Assembly (NCBI GenBank): GCA_947623455.1
Contig: OX392532.1
Span: 53,199,058-53,263,057 of the forward strand
From: Mimachlamys varia
Lineage: Eukaryota; Mollusca; Bivalvia; Pectinida; Pectinidae
DNA: 64,000 bases
Direction: 5' to 3'
Below are positions 25,786-36,994 of the stretch, piece after piece; the first letter of the stretch is position 1; every line of letters begins with the position of its first letter. Both the position numbers and the translations under genes were made by a program. The notes beneath the pieces are model-generated. The model made no database searches, was not told the DNA's origin, and saw only the letters and a program-made list of their open reading frames with translations.

Positions 25786-25839
25786 GTTTGGATTTGGAAC
25801 ACTGTTTGTCAAGGATGTCGTACACGGTCCTCTCCAGAG
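25786..25839 (-). CDS. Exon-like block, minus strand
   Basis: Reads LERTVYDILDKQCSKSK, preceded by acceptor CAATCCTCAG and followed by donor GTAGGT (a second possible donor lies 4 bp further on). It joins in phase to both neighbours: one base from the block at 25,881-26,060 completes its first codon, and its last base completes the first codon of the block at 25,492-25,544. The weak point is the upstream intron, only 41 bp, which is unusually short. A frameshifted remnant is the alternative. Function unknown. Confidence 0.4.
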
Positions 25840-25880
25840 CTGAGGATTGAGTGAGCACCTGTAACAGTGAACAATATTAC

Positions 25881-26060
25881 CAAGATCTGTTAACACTTTG
25901 ATGCAGCATCCTACTAGCCAAATCTGAGAAGTTTCCAGGGAAAACACATGTTGATGCTGGATGGACAATATCTTTGATATCATTAAGTTTCTTTCAAATT
26001 CTCCAAACCTAAATGTCTTATTGGGATAATCTCTGGTCAATAGCATGCTGTGATGAAGAG
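25881..26060 (-). CDS. Exon-like block, minus strand, 59 codons
   Basis: Between acceptor CATGTTTTGTAG and donor TTG|GTAATA the minus strand is open for 59 codons. It begins LHHSMLLTRDYPNKTFRFGE, continues FERNLMISKILSIQHQHVF, and ends with a hydrophobic IWLVGCCIKVL segment. The amphipathic, Leu/Ile-rich composition suggests a helical repeat or helical-bundle protein, but no family is identified. It is the most convincing coding block in the 24.7-30 kb region. No good upstream exon is visible before 26.46 kb. A possible start region is an ATGGCGAGGGATCTG on the minus strand near 27,091, in a CG-richer context, but a direct splice from it is out of phase. Confidence 0.45.
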
Positions 26061-26464
26061 CTACAAAACATGTTAAAATGTCCTTAACCCACTTTGAAGG
26101 TCACAAGGGCCAAATGTTGAAATAAATTAATAAAGTAGCAGACCAGGAGCTAAAGAACAGCATATATTGTCCATCTATCAACTACAGGGCTGTGACATTT
26201 AACCAGAAAATGACAGTGTTTTTCCATCAGCCTATTTCTTTATGAATTGGGAAATTAAATTTATTGAAATGTTGGCAAGATTGTTTTCAGTTGATATCAT
26301 TTTGGGAAAACTTTTTAGCTGGTGAAACAGCCTGAATTTGTTTGATATAGTGAGCAAAAAAACATCACTGAACTTTAATGGAATATGCTTTTGGTAGCAG
26401 AAATTAAATAAAGGGAGATAACCATGTACTCTGTGGTAATTATCAATGCAGGGTTGTGAAAATC

Positions 26465-26665
26465 TACAGACCCTGGACCGTTTTTCTTTACCAAAAGTGC
26501 GTTGCGTTTCCGTTCCGTTTCCGTTACGTTTGCGTTGCGTTTGCGTTGCGTTTTCGTTCCGTTTGCGTTGCATTTTCGTTCCGTTTGCGTTGCGTTTGCG
26601 TTGCGTTTTCGTTACATTTCCGTTGCGTTTCCGTTCCGTTTTCGTTGCGTTTCCGTTCACCGTTT
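26465..26665 (+). repeat. Imperfect CGTTNC-type hexamer array with shared flank (copy 1)
   Basis: About 26,499-26,660 is a degenerate 6-bp repeat of the form GCGTTT/CCGTTC/GCGTTG. Immediately left, 26,465-26,488 contains CAGACCCTGGACCGTTTTT, identical over 24 bp to the reverse complement of 38,532-38,555 beside the second array. Hexamer periodicity leaves several frames open on both strands, so the reading frames are not genes. Confidence 0.9.
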
Positions 26666-27994
26666 TTTGTGCGTTAGACATGTGATGATCGTTTATGTAA
26701 GAATACGATATACATGCAATCACGTACCTTACCCCGGTGGAATGAATTGACAAATAATAAGAATCAATCGATATAAAAGGGTAATTACAGGTGATATTTT
26801 CTAAATATTTACTTGTCATAATCATACTGATATCGTTCTGTTCATCGGAATATCGCAATCAAATTAAGGTAAATCATAATCACCGTATGCGTAACTAATG
26901 GTTTCTTACGTAATGCCACTGTTAAACCACTTCGTTTGAATTGAAGATATGTTTGAATCGTGCATCTTATCGCCGAGTTCATTTATACAGTATGTCTGAA
27001 TTTGTTTTCTTTGTATTTGTGTGTTCGAGTACTTTCTCGTTAATTTTATTGTAGTATCGCGGGTTTTGTTTACGTCCAGATCCCTCGCCATTATGTGTAT
27101 CGCGTGGGTGCTTCCTGCGAGGTTCGAGTGACACAGGGGCTGGACAGATATTGACGTATGATTAATCTAATTATTTGTGTAATTTGGTGGTGATAGCGTT
27201 CGATGTTTCAATGCCATAGACACTAGGACCAAGTAATCCCATGTAGAGTGTATGTAACATTGGTGTACCATTTAATTAAAATAATTATTTACTCAAGTGT
27301 TACGTATAAATTCCCTGGTTTGACCTATGAGGCACTGTTATACTTTAAGATACATAATTCATAATATTCATCAGAAAAAATGATTTATAAAATACTTTCA
27401 TATATTCTTTTTAAATACATAATTCATAATATTTTCAAAACAGATCATCGATCTATGAAATACTACATGCATTTTTATGATACAATTAAAATACACAATT
27501 CATACGCTTCATAAGATCCCTTTCACAAATTAATTTCGTAAAGATAGTTCCTAGAACACTGTTCATTTTAAATCTTAACATGAATCGTTGCATACAATAT
27601 TATTTGAGTCCTAGCATGTTGACGATAACAAATATTGAATAAGTTCCTTTAGTCATTTACTTTCTATGTCTATCTGGAGATCGCTTTTAGTTATATTGAT
27701 AGATTTTTCATCAATATCCATCGTAAAACCAAAATTAAAAGTTGCATATTTTTTTCAAACTATCAAGTATCTTGTATCGGGGTACAGCTTACATTCGATA
27801 ATAAAAAGTTTTTCATTCCCAACTTTATGGAAATAACGATTTGAACATGTTATAGGTACATGTATATGCGATCTGAGGTACCTGTCGGTCTCAATTGCGA
27901 AGGGGCAGGCCACAGGGACCTGGGAATTTGTTACAGCTAGTTTTGGACCAAAACTAATGTGCTTAGAGTAATATTACACTGGGGAATAAAAGAT
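26666..27994. other. Unique AT-rich stretch, possible upstream region of a minus-strand gene
   Basis: No repeat array. The segment 27,050-27,150 is richer in CG (TATCGCGGG, CATTATGTGTATCGCGTGGG). On the minus strand it contains an ATG in good context (CATAATGG) reading MARDLD before a GTAAAC that could be a donor. This is a weak hint of a first exon only. Confidence 0.25.
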
Positions 27995-28039
27995 AATGCC
28001 CCTCAATGGTCAATAGCTTTTATGACCATTGAGGGCATT
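27995..28039. repeat. Hairpin with ~16-bp stem
   Basis: AATGCCCCTCAATGGTCA pairs with TGACCATTGAGGGCATT across a short loop (ATAGCTTTTA), with one unpaired C. No tRNA boxes or T-run terminator are associated. It may be a small foldback element or a structured RNA segment. Confidence 0.6.
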
Positions 28040-28183
28040 TTTGAGTGCGTCTTTGAATTCTATGGATATTCTGGAGCATATATACGTCTATATGTCCGAA
28101 GTATATTTCCTTTTCATATCAATGGGGGCTGACAAATCTTCCGACTGAATGTAAAGCTGACTCCATCTGTCATCTCAGATTGG

Positions 28184-28303
28184 CATATTTTGGAAGCTCC
28201 CAGGGAGGGAAAAGTACACATCATTGTTCGTTTCATACGACGTTTCGACAATCAGATTATCTACGAAGCAAAGAAAGAATTGCGAGAAATACCACCGGTG
28301 ACC
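28184..28303 (+). pseudogene. Possible LINE ORF1-like remnant
   Basis: The plus strand reads EAPREGKVHIIVRFIRRFDN then QIIYEAKKELREI. The pattern of a basic G-K, a VRF core and an Arg/Asp-rich helix ending KKEL resembles the RNA-binding domain of invertebrate L1-type ORF1 proteins (HRIG..GK.R.IIVRF..R..R..V...R..L). No reverse transcriptase or endonuclease sequence is nearby and the frame soon decays into low-complexity sequence. If real, this is a short dead fragment. Confidence 0.25.
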
Positions 28304-28531
28304 GCAGGCTCATCACCTCCGATTCTGATTTCGCTGCACTCCAGTGAGAGACGATTGATCATGTCCTTGTCTCTATACAAAATATCTTTTCAGATACTTT
28401 TTTTTTTTAGATTATTTAGATTTTTGGTTTATCTTAATTTGAGTTTAGTGGTCTAACCTATGATGATAATATATTTACCGGTATACCTCACTGTTGAATC
28501 CTTCAAAGGAGCTTGAAATCATGCAGTACCA

Positions 28532-29219
28532 CAACTTCGCAAGCCAAGGGTGTACAATACGCTACTCTCCTTTTCACCCTTGGCGGATCTCACGGCAAAA
28601 TCGAAGTTCCCGCACTGCGCCATCTAGTGGACTATTGCAGTTGTGTCCCTTGTTTTACGTAATTCCTGACCAATAAAATAGCTCGTACTATTTGTGAACG
28701 ATTCAACAAATAAACAGAAATGGCAGCGCCCTTTGATGAACATGCTATATGCGAAAAATTCAAAATTTAAGAACTTCGCGAGACACAGAGACGATCAATC
28801 AACAATGGAAATGATGTTTTTGTTTGAACAAGAACAAGGAAATAAGCTTGTGTTTTCTTTTTGTAACATTTCCATTTTATGAATGAGATCATACTCGATA
28901 GTTTGTTCAACTTCGTAAAACAAAATCCACACACGTATCTGCTTTTTTATCTGCCTGATCAGCGACATATCCCAAAATCTGACTCTAGACTCTGAATCAC
29001 ACGTCTAGACTTCGTTGGCAACATGTTGTTACAGACACGACATGTTTCAGTGGGCGCTGCCATGTTTGTTATTTACAATTGCAGCGCGCGTTTTGATTGG
29101 TCGGCTAAACCTAGCCGCATCCAATCAAAATGCAGGAGCGGGAACTTCGATTTTGCCGTGAGATCCGCCAAGGGTGAAAAGGAGAGTAGCGTATTGTACA
29201 CCCTTGGCTTGCGAAGTTG
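28532..29219. mobile_element. Mutator-like MITE with perfect 82-bp TIRs
   Basis: A 688-bp element has identical 82-bp terminal inverted repeats at 28,532-28,613 and 29,138-29,219, beginning CAACTTCGCAAGCC. It is flanked by the direct repeat GCAGTACCA at 28,523-28,531 and 29,220-29,228, a 9-bp target duplication. Long TIRs with a 9-bp duplication are the usual signature of Mutator-like elements. Merlin (8-9 bp) is a less likely alternative because its TIRs are normally short. The interior has no transposase, only short frames, so it must move in trans. Perfect TIR identity indicates recent activity. GCGCCATCTAGTGG at 28,617-28,630 just inside the left TIR matches the CTCF core consensus. Confidence 0.85.
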
Positions 29220-29228
29220 GCAGTACCA

Positions 29229-30693
29229 TGACAACTGTAACATATACAAAGAAACCTGAACACTGTATAACTTGTACCCTGTAAGAGGTAACCCGTAGCG
29301 TAATAAAGTGTGACTGGTTTAACCTTTACTCAGCAACATCTCTCCAGGAATCTTTACACAGAAACTTGTATCATGTACCTAGTACTCTGTACCCAGAACA
29401 AGAAACCCGTACTCTTTAGCTATAAGCCTGTACAAAGAAACACATACAAGGACCCTACCTAGTGATGCTGGCCCGAGAAACCTGTATCCAGGATCAGTAC
29501 CTTGTATCCAGACACATATATGAAGTCTGTAACCAACAGCCGGTAAAATGTACACGGTAACCTCTATCCTGTATTCTGCTACTAGTAACTCGTACACAGA
29601 ATCAATGTACCCTGTAACCTGTATCATTTAAATTATATCTCGCTGCCAACATAATTGAAGCCAGAAACATGTACACGGTAACCTGTACCTGATACTAGTA
29701 ACTCGTATGCAGAATTAAGAATTCTGTAACATTTACCAAGTTACACTGTACCCAGTAACATGAATCCTTGAATTGTATCTTGCTACCAGCAACGTGTAGC
29801 CAAAAACATGTGAAAAAATACAATAATATATACAAAGGAATAAACATCCAGAAACAGGTATCGTGCACCAGGGACGTACATGTAAATGTGAGATTGGAAT
29901 TCTGAATACATTCATGATAAGTTTTCTTTTCTAGTCTGATACTGATTTTATCTTATGTTTTTTTTTTCAAGAAAGTGATTATGACCTCATTGTACCGGGT
30001 CTCATTCCGTCTAATGCGTGATTTAAAGTATTTCGCTGATTCCGTTTTGACCATTATGAGATCATTATAATCGTGATATTAATCTTGATAATTACTCGCG
30101 TTGAACAATGGATAAGAGTTCTTCCAACAGACCCTATATACACCACCAGTGATTTTGCAAAGGTGCATGGCCGAAAACATAACAAAAATAGAAAAGATAC
30201 GCTCTATCTATTTGGTATTTCTATCTGTTTTCGTTGGAGCTGACAGTACATGAAAGCGTCTCGCAAAAGTACGGTGTGTGTGTCATAATTCTAAATTTCC
30301 TAATTATAAATGTGCATATTGACTGTGGAATTATATTTGTGACGCCACATATGAAAGACGTCACATTATTGTACATGACGCCACGCTGTTGTCGCAGTGG
30401 TGAAAAATGAACCCTTCCACAAAATAAAACACATACATGTACATTCACACACACGTGTTTCAGTCGGAAGGAATAGGATCCGGAAACAAGTTTTATAAAA
30501 ACTTACATTAATCCGTTTCAATTAGTAGATGATTAACTAAACATGAATTTGACATTATTGCATAATTTTGGAAGGTATTTAACTGCATATTGAGAGGTTG
30601 TACTGAGTATGAAAGGAAAAAGGGATTGGGATGAGGTTGGGTATGAACGAGTGATGGAGAGGGGGAGGGGTTGGGTTAATGGATGAGGAATAC
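29229..30693. other. Mostly unique spacer with degenerate short repeats
   Basis: From about 29,270 to 29,920 variants of AACCTGTA(T/C)CC and GTACACGGTAAC-like words recur irregularly, suggesting a decayed short tandem repeat. 30,600-30,690 is purine-rich (GGGGGAGGGGTTGGG). No gene recognised. Confidence 0.4.
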
Positions 30694-32140
30694 GTAAGTT
30701 GTAGGTATCGTAGGGTGTCCCTAATGTAGAGGTTACGTGCAGGTATCGTAGGGTGTCCCTGGTGTAGAGTTAAGTTGTAGGTATCGTAAGGTGTCCCTCA
30801 TGTAGAGGTTAGTTGTAGGTATCGTAATGTGTCCCTAATGTAAAGATAATCTGTAAGTATCGTAAGGTGTCCCGGCCTAATTTAGATGTTAGTTGTAGGT
30901 ATCGTAGGATGTCCCTAATGTAGAAGTTAGTTGTAGGTATCGTAGGGTGTCCCTAATGTAGAAGTTAGTTGTAGGTATCGTAGGGTGTCCCTAATGTAGA
31001 GGTATTTGGAAGGTATCGTAGGATGATCTTAATGTTGAAGTTAGTTGTAGGGTGTGCATAGTGTACAGGTAAGTTGTAGGTATCTTAGGGTGTCCCTAAT
31101 GTAGAGGCTAGTTGAAGGCACCGTAAGGTGTCGCTAATGTAGAGGTTAGTTGTAGGTATTGTAGGGTGTCCCTAATGTGGACGTAAGTTGTAGGTATCGT
31201 AGGATGTCCCTAATGTAGAGGTTAGTTGCAGTTATCGTAGGGTGTCTCTCATGTAGAAGTTAGTTGTAGGTATCGTAGGGTGTCCCTAATGTAGACGTTA
31301 GTTGAAGGCATCGTAGGGTGTCCCTAATGTAGAGGTTAGTTGTAGGTATCGTAGGGAGTCCTCGTTTAGTTGTAAGTTGTAGGTATCGTAGGTTGTCCCT
31401 AGTGTAGAGGCTAGTTGTAGGTATCGTAGGGAGTCCTCGTGTAGTTGTAAGTTGTAGGTATCGTAGGATGTCCCTAATGTAGAAGTTAGTTGTAGGTATC
31501 GTAGGGTGTCCCTAATGTAGAGGTTAGTTGTAGGTATCGTAGGATGTCCCTAATGTAGAAGTTAGTTGTAGGTAACCCAGGGTGTCCCTCATGTAGAGGT
31601 TAGTTGTAGGCATCGTAGTGTGTCCCTAATGTAGAGGTTAGTTGTAGGTATCGTAGGATGTCGCTAATGTAGAAGTTAGTTGTAGGTATCCCAGGTTGTC
31701 CCTCATGTAGACGTTAGTTGTAGGTATTGTAGGGTGTCCCTTATGTAGAGGTAATCTGTTAGTATCGTAGGGTGTCCCTCATGTAGAGGTTAGTTGCAGG
31801 TATCCCAGGGTGTGCATAGTGTAGAGGTAAGTTGTAGGTATCGTGTAGGGTGTCCGTAATGTAGAGGCTAGTTGAAGGAACCGTAAGGTGTCGCTAATGT
31901 AGAGGTTAGTTGTAGGTATTGTAGAGTGTCCCTAATGTGGACGTAAGTTGTAGGTATCGTAGGGTGTCTCTCATGTAGAGGTATATTTTGAGTATCGTAG
32001 GGTGTCCCTAATGTAGAGGTTAGTTGTAGGTATCGTAGGATGTCCCTAATGTAGAGGTATATTTTGAGTATCGTAGGGTGTCCCTAATGTAGAGGTTAGT
32101 TGTAGGTATCGTAGGATGTCCCTAATGTAGAAGTTAGTTT
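30694..32140. repeat. 38-bp minisatellite array, about 38 copies
   Basis: Unit core is TTAGTTGTAGGTATCGTAGG followed by GTGTCCCTAATGTAGAGG. Copies diverge at GGGTG/GGATG, CTAAT/CTCAT and GAGG/GAAG, with several indels. Blocks containing TATATTTTGAGTATCG recur near 31,981 and 32,058. Confidence 0.95.
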
Positions 32141-32794
32141 AGATGTTAAGGCTGGATTAAATGGCGTTATTGGCGAAAACAGAATAGATTCTACAGGACG
32201 TTGAGTGATCGAGAAGAAAGATATACAGAATGTGCTGAACTACTACCATTCTTTATGTGTACACAGAATTTCATTAAAATTAATCCATGAACAAAGTTGG
32301 GTAAGTCATTGAAAAAAAGTTGGAAATACAAGAATATATAGCAAAAAAAAACGAAAGACTTTTGGCACGTCACTGTATATTATAGACGTATGCGAAGGAC
32401 CCAATTTCTTGTGTTCCCGTTATGACGTCACCAATGCGTGTGCACAACTTTCAGCGGTTAGCGGTGCGCTTGATTAGCTTGTGGCAAAACAGGTAAAAAA
32501 CCCAAGTTCAACCTGTCGTAACTTTGTAACCAGTCGGCCGATTTCGAAGTATTAATGCAGACACAACGAATCTGATAATGTCCGTTTCTATTTGCACTAG
32601 GCCTACAGTTACTCTTTAAAAAACAACTCTGGATCCTTCTCCGTACTCATATATATAACGGTATGAGGAAGACTTATATTTAAGTTCAGTATTAATGATA
32701 TGTTCATCTGAATGACCAACATACTGGAGTTGTTTTTTCCAAAACAACCCCCCCCTCCCACCCGCGCCCATAATACCACATCTTGAACACATAT
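32141..32794. other. Unique spacer containing a CRE palindrome
   Basis: No gene recognised. TGACGTCA (within TTATGACGTCACC) occurs near 32,424. A C-rich run is present at 32,747-32,756 and the rest is ordinary AT-rich sequence. Confidence 0.35.
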
Positions 32795-32950
32795 TGAAAT
32801 CCATAAATCGATTTGTTGATATCCATAATTCGATTTATTGAAATCCATAAATCGATTTATTGATTGATATCCATAAATCGATTTATTGATATCCATATAT
32901 TGATTTATCGATATCCATATATTGATTTATTAATATCCATAATTCGATTC
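32795..32950. repeat. 22-bp AT-rich palindromic repeat, about 7 copies
   Basis: Units of about 22 bp (ATATCCATAAATCGATTTAT plus TG) occur with CCAT at 32,801, 32,823, 32,844, 32,871, 32,893, 32,915 and 32,937. Most contain the palindrome ATAAATCGATTTAT or a variant, so each unit can form a small cruciform. Confidence 0.85.
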
Positions 32951-35211
32951 AAGCAATTATTACACTAATATCCTGTTTCCTTGCTAGCTATGAAATACAT
33001 GTATACGGCAATAGTTCCTTTAAGAATTGCCAATAGAAAACGACAAAATGTATTGAAGTGTTAGTTATTATATATGTATTTGGCTAATATTAATTTCATA
33101 GGTCCCTACTGGTAAAACTGGTGGACGGGGATGGGGGTGGTGCATTATATGTTTTGTTTGCGTCTGTCAGTCCGACAGTCCGTCTGTCGTTGGTGAAGTA
33201 TCCATTAATAGCGGTATATAAGATGCTGATTACCAGGATAGATATATATATATAACAAATATAACAATACAAATGCTGTGAAGTGAAACTTTGAACAAAA
33301 AATCATGGAACGTTAGATTTTGGTTAAAGTTTAGTAACGGCCCAGCCTTCATTAAGATGGAGATGCAGGTATGAGACAAGTATTGCAGTGAAAACTGAGT
33401 CTATGTATAACATATAAGCTGTATACATAACATGTATCAGACCCGGGGTGTCCAATAGTCGCCACTAAGTGACAACCCAGCACCAATTAAATTGGTCAGT
33501 GAACCGTGACGGAGGTTTTTGCACCCGTGAGGAATAGCCACAGGGCAAGTCTACATGTACGTACGTGTATATTACATGGACGCCTTCAATACCGAAGATA
33601 AATGTCCAAGGTGAGGAGGCAACTTTATAGTACATGAAATGTTTTTAGAAGGCCTCAAATATTCTTGGACGAAAAACAAATTTAACTTAGGTCGTTCTAT
33701 TCTTTCTCTGTTGCAGAAAGAATATATGATTTTTTTTACAGATTACATTGATACAGCACATAAACTTTCTTTGATTTCATATACTTTTTTAGAGAAAAAT
33801 ATGGAATGGTGAGCAAGCAGCTCGTTTATGTGTTGTAGGTCCTGGAAAGGACTGGCAACAATTCGTTGCATATAATATATGCATATTATGCAGTGTAAAG
33901 GACTCCACGTGTCCACATCAAAAGTCTCAATTTAGTATGGATGTGACTATTTTATGATACTTTAGCCGTTCCGGGTATTTTTCCCTATTACTACAGTTTA
34001 CCATAGAACACACATTTTATAGTATCATAGAAGTATAAACACTACAACCGTCATATGATAAATTGTGTAAAAAAATACAGACCCATTTACAAAATGTAGT
34101 TATACCAGGGACGTATATCTCCCGTTTATACACAACCAGATATATATTATTTGATTGTATTTTTTTTAACAAACGTAATTTCACTACTCAAACCATTTAC
34201 TCACACTTGAAGATAGTATATCGGGAATCTTAATAGCATGGGGGAAAGGGGATCCAAGGATCGAGTTGAGTCAATTTTATTTTATTTTATTTTATTCCGT
34301 ATGCAACAGACAAGATTACCATATGTAAACATATTAAATCTTATACCATTTTGCAAGATGGCGGAGACCGCATCCAACATAATTAAAATAATATGTATAA
34401 TACTCATTGCTACGTCAATAGGTTAAGACTTTAGCAAGAGACGCGTACGTCTCTGTTTTATCGTAAGAAAATTCGTATACAAATGAATAACAAACAACAT
34501 CTAAACATAATAATCAGTTTGAAAACAACCTTTATATATACCTGAAATATCCATGTCGAAATTTAGAAAATGTCACGTTCTCCAGATCTGTATTGTAAAC
34601 AGCAAGCTAACTAATTCACTACATCCGAATAATAGAAGAAAAGGACGAATGTATCATCCTCTTAGCCCGTAGCATGATTTATAAGCATCTTATACCTTAA
34701 AGTGTTTTTATGTTATTGTTTCAGAACAGCTCCATCATTTTCAAAACCGATGGTCGACGATAAAAATATGATTTTATATATTAAACTCTTAATTCTAAAA
34801 ACACAAAGCAAATCAGAGAGAAATAAAGTTTTTATATCTCTCTAACTGGATCGGAATTTAGGTTCCATTCGTAAGGCCCTGTTCATCATGATGACATGGA
34901 CAACGGATTTTATTTTGAATTAAAATTACTACACCAACGAACTAAGAAAAAGAGACGTTTTTTAGGATTGATAAGAAGCAAACTGAACAGCTGGTCAAAC
35001 TTTTATAGATGATGTATATAATGCCCTAACTAATATTGCAGGCAATACGATTTGTCACCTCGTGAGTGATGGTTTAATTATTGTATTGTAAATCAAAGTC
35101 AATATGTACTTGTAGACGATTAATATAATGACGAAATATAAAATTTCGACGACATTACATTTAAAACCACAGGGGCATGGAAATGTGTTACGACTAGTTT
35201 TTAATATATCC
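32951..35211. other. Unique AT-rich stretch, no gene recognised
   Basis: Contains a short TA run near 33,241-33,252, a (TTTTA)4-5 microsatellite at 34,275-34,296, the palindrome AGAGACGCGTACGTCTCT near 34,436, and one copy of the CCAGGGACGTATAT motif at 34,105. Two segments (34,105-34,390 and 36,607-36,850) share CAGGGACGTATA, then CAAGATG(G/T)CGGAGA some 200-250 bp later. This hints at a decayed dispersed repeat. Confidence 0.35.
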
Positions 35212-35261
35212 GGGGGGGGGGGGGGGGGTATCAATTTTCGATAGTACCCCCCCCCCCCCCC
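35212..35261. repeat. G17 and C15 homopolymers in hairpin arrangement
   Basis: A run of 17 G (35,212-35,228) and a run of 15 C (35,247-35,261) are separated by TATCAATTTTCGATAGTA, whose TATC/GATA ends can also pair. Strong hairpin, G-quadruplex or i-motif potential. Run lengths may be unreliable in any assembly. Confidence 0.9.
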
Positions 35262-35867
35262 ACCTCCAACCCATAGTCATAATACATGTACAGTGAAAGA
35301 TCGACCCCGCCTAATTTTCTCAAAAATAGTCGGTACCGTTAAAATGTATACAATTATTATAATATGAGTGTATAGGCCTGCTTATTTTTTCAAACAAAAA
35401 CAAAAAATTAAAAGAAACCGTACTTCAACGTGTCTGATCAGATACGGATGCATGTATATCTGATGAGTAGGTCTTTACTGCGTGAGCTAAGAATGCCCAG
35501 AGGGCGACAAGTGAGGTGACCGGTGATGGGTGGGCGCCCCCCCCGCTGAGCTAAGACGGTCATGGTCATCGTAACTAACATACCCATCAATTCTCGTTAC
35601 ATATCCAGGTAAATCGGATATCAGACTGTTTTTCAAGTTTTATTCAAGCCTCGATACGGTAGGTTTAGTATATGTTTATAAGCACGGGCTTATATCTAAA
35701 TATGTGGTTAAGCAGGGACGTATATGTGAGATATACGTCTCAGGTTTACGTTAGCATAAAAGAGTTGGAAAGTTTTGTCTACTAGAAATATAGAACTATG
35801 ATTATAAAGTAAAAGAAGATCATGCTAAGAGAAATAAAAGAAGCTGAGTATATATGGTGTCGTAGAT

Positions 35868-35941
35868 CGTGAGTTTGAGGCACGGACGGGGCACGAGTCA
35901 AAAATTGTCGACTCCTGCCCTATCCGGGCTTCGAACTCGCG
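35868..35941. repeat. Inverted pair of tRNA-SINE-like B-box segments
   Basis: A 32-bp arm, CGTGAGTTTGAGGCACGGAC and onward to GAGTC, pairs imperfectly (about 25 of 32) with the reverse complement of 35,910-35,941. The right arm contains GGGCTTCGAACTCGCG, a minus-strand B-box-like GAGTTCGAAGCCC. This fits two SINE copies meeting head to head, or a tRNA-derived foldback. A good A box was not found. Confidence 0.5.
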
Positions 35942-36955
35942 AAATACGGCAACGAATACCCTAGCCAAAAATACTTGCGGTCGCTACCACCGCCAATAAA
36001 AAGACGTTTCGATGTCGCAGTGATAGACGGTTCAGTATTTTTGACATGATCTTTGTGGCAAATCAGCTGTTATAGATGATGTGAAAACCTGGGTATCAAC
36101 CGTATGCATAAATGAATTGTCGATTTTTAAGACTATCCGTCCCTATATCAAGACACAAAAACACATTATATCACATTCACGGAATGTACATAAAATATAA
36201 AACAAAGTTACAATACGGGTACAAAGACAAAATTAACAAACACGAGACAATTTGGATTTTAAAGAAGAAATTATCTGAAGATCATGAATCCGATTGATAT
36301 GGAACATATATAAGCATAGATATACAGATATTATAGTCATAATTAAAGCGTAATTTCACATATTATATACGTTCCTGTCAGCACCAATCCACCCCTTCTT
36401 TATCAGACGCGTATTATACATAAAATATACAAATGACCTCTGCACCTATAATGTCCTTTATATATACCTAACACCATAGGATTCGGACGCATAATGTGAA
36501 TGTCAGTTATTTTTATTGTAATATTCATCACACCAGAGACGTATACGTTTAAAGCCATATATATTCTGGATACTTTCCCCGTTTGAAATCTTAATCATAG
36601 TTTAATCAGGGACGTATAGAGTAGGATAAAATTTACGGACTCGCAAATATTAACGAAAGTATCATTCTCCCCAACATCTGATATATATATTCTTGAATTC
36701 GCCGATTTCGTGACAAAACCTGTGTTTGTATGTGGGTGGGTGGGGGCTATTTACATTTCAATGCAGTACGTACGGCATGCAAGATTAACATGATTCATAC
36801 AATTCCTGTGTGCAAGATGTCGGAGAACACAATCAGAACAATATTCGTGCTGATTACATATAAACAATACACTCATTAACGAAGTTGATGACACAGATAC
36901 TGAACACAGTATATGTAATTTAAATATACATTATTCAATTTGAAACATTTTAATT

Positions 36956-36994
36956 CAGTTAACCAGGGACGTATATCCGTCCCTGAGTTAACTG
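36956..36994. repeat. Palindrome carrying the CAGGGACG motif
   Basis: CAGTTAACCAGGGACG pairs with CGTCCCTGAGTTAACTG around a TATATC loop, with a single-base bulge. The CAGGGACGTATA word recurs at several other places between 29.8 and 37.0 kb. Confidence 0.75.

Noticed and set aside
26232..26858. 208-codon minus-strand frame
   Set aside because: Its centre is the translated hexamer array (K/R/N/T-rich repeats) and its ends are AT-rich intergenic sequence. Other frames are also open over the same array.
26906..27091. Minus-strand 60-codon frame starting MARDLDVNKTRD
   Set aside because: The ATG has good context, but the peptide after the sixth codon is low-complexity. The possible donor after MARDLD is out of phase with the next exon candidate, so it is not listed as a gene.
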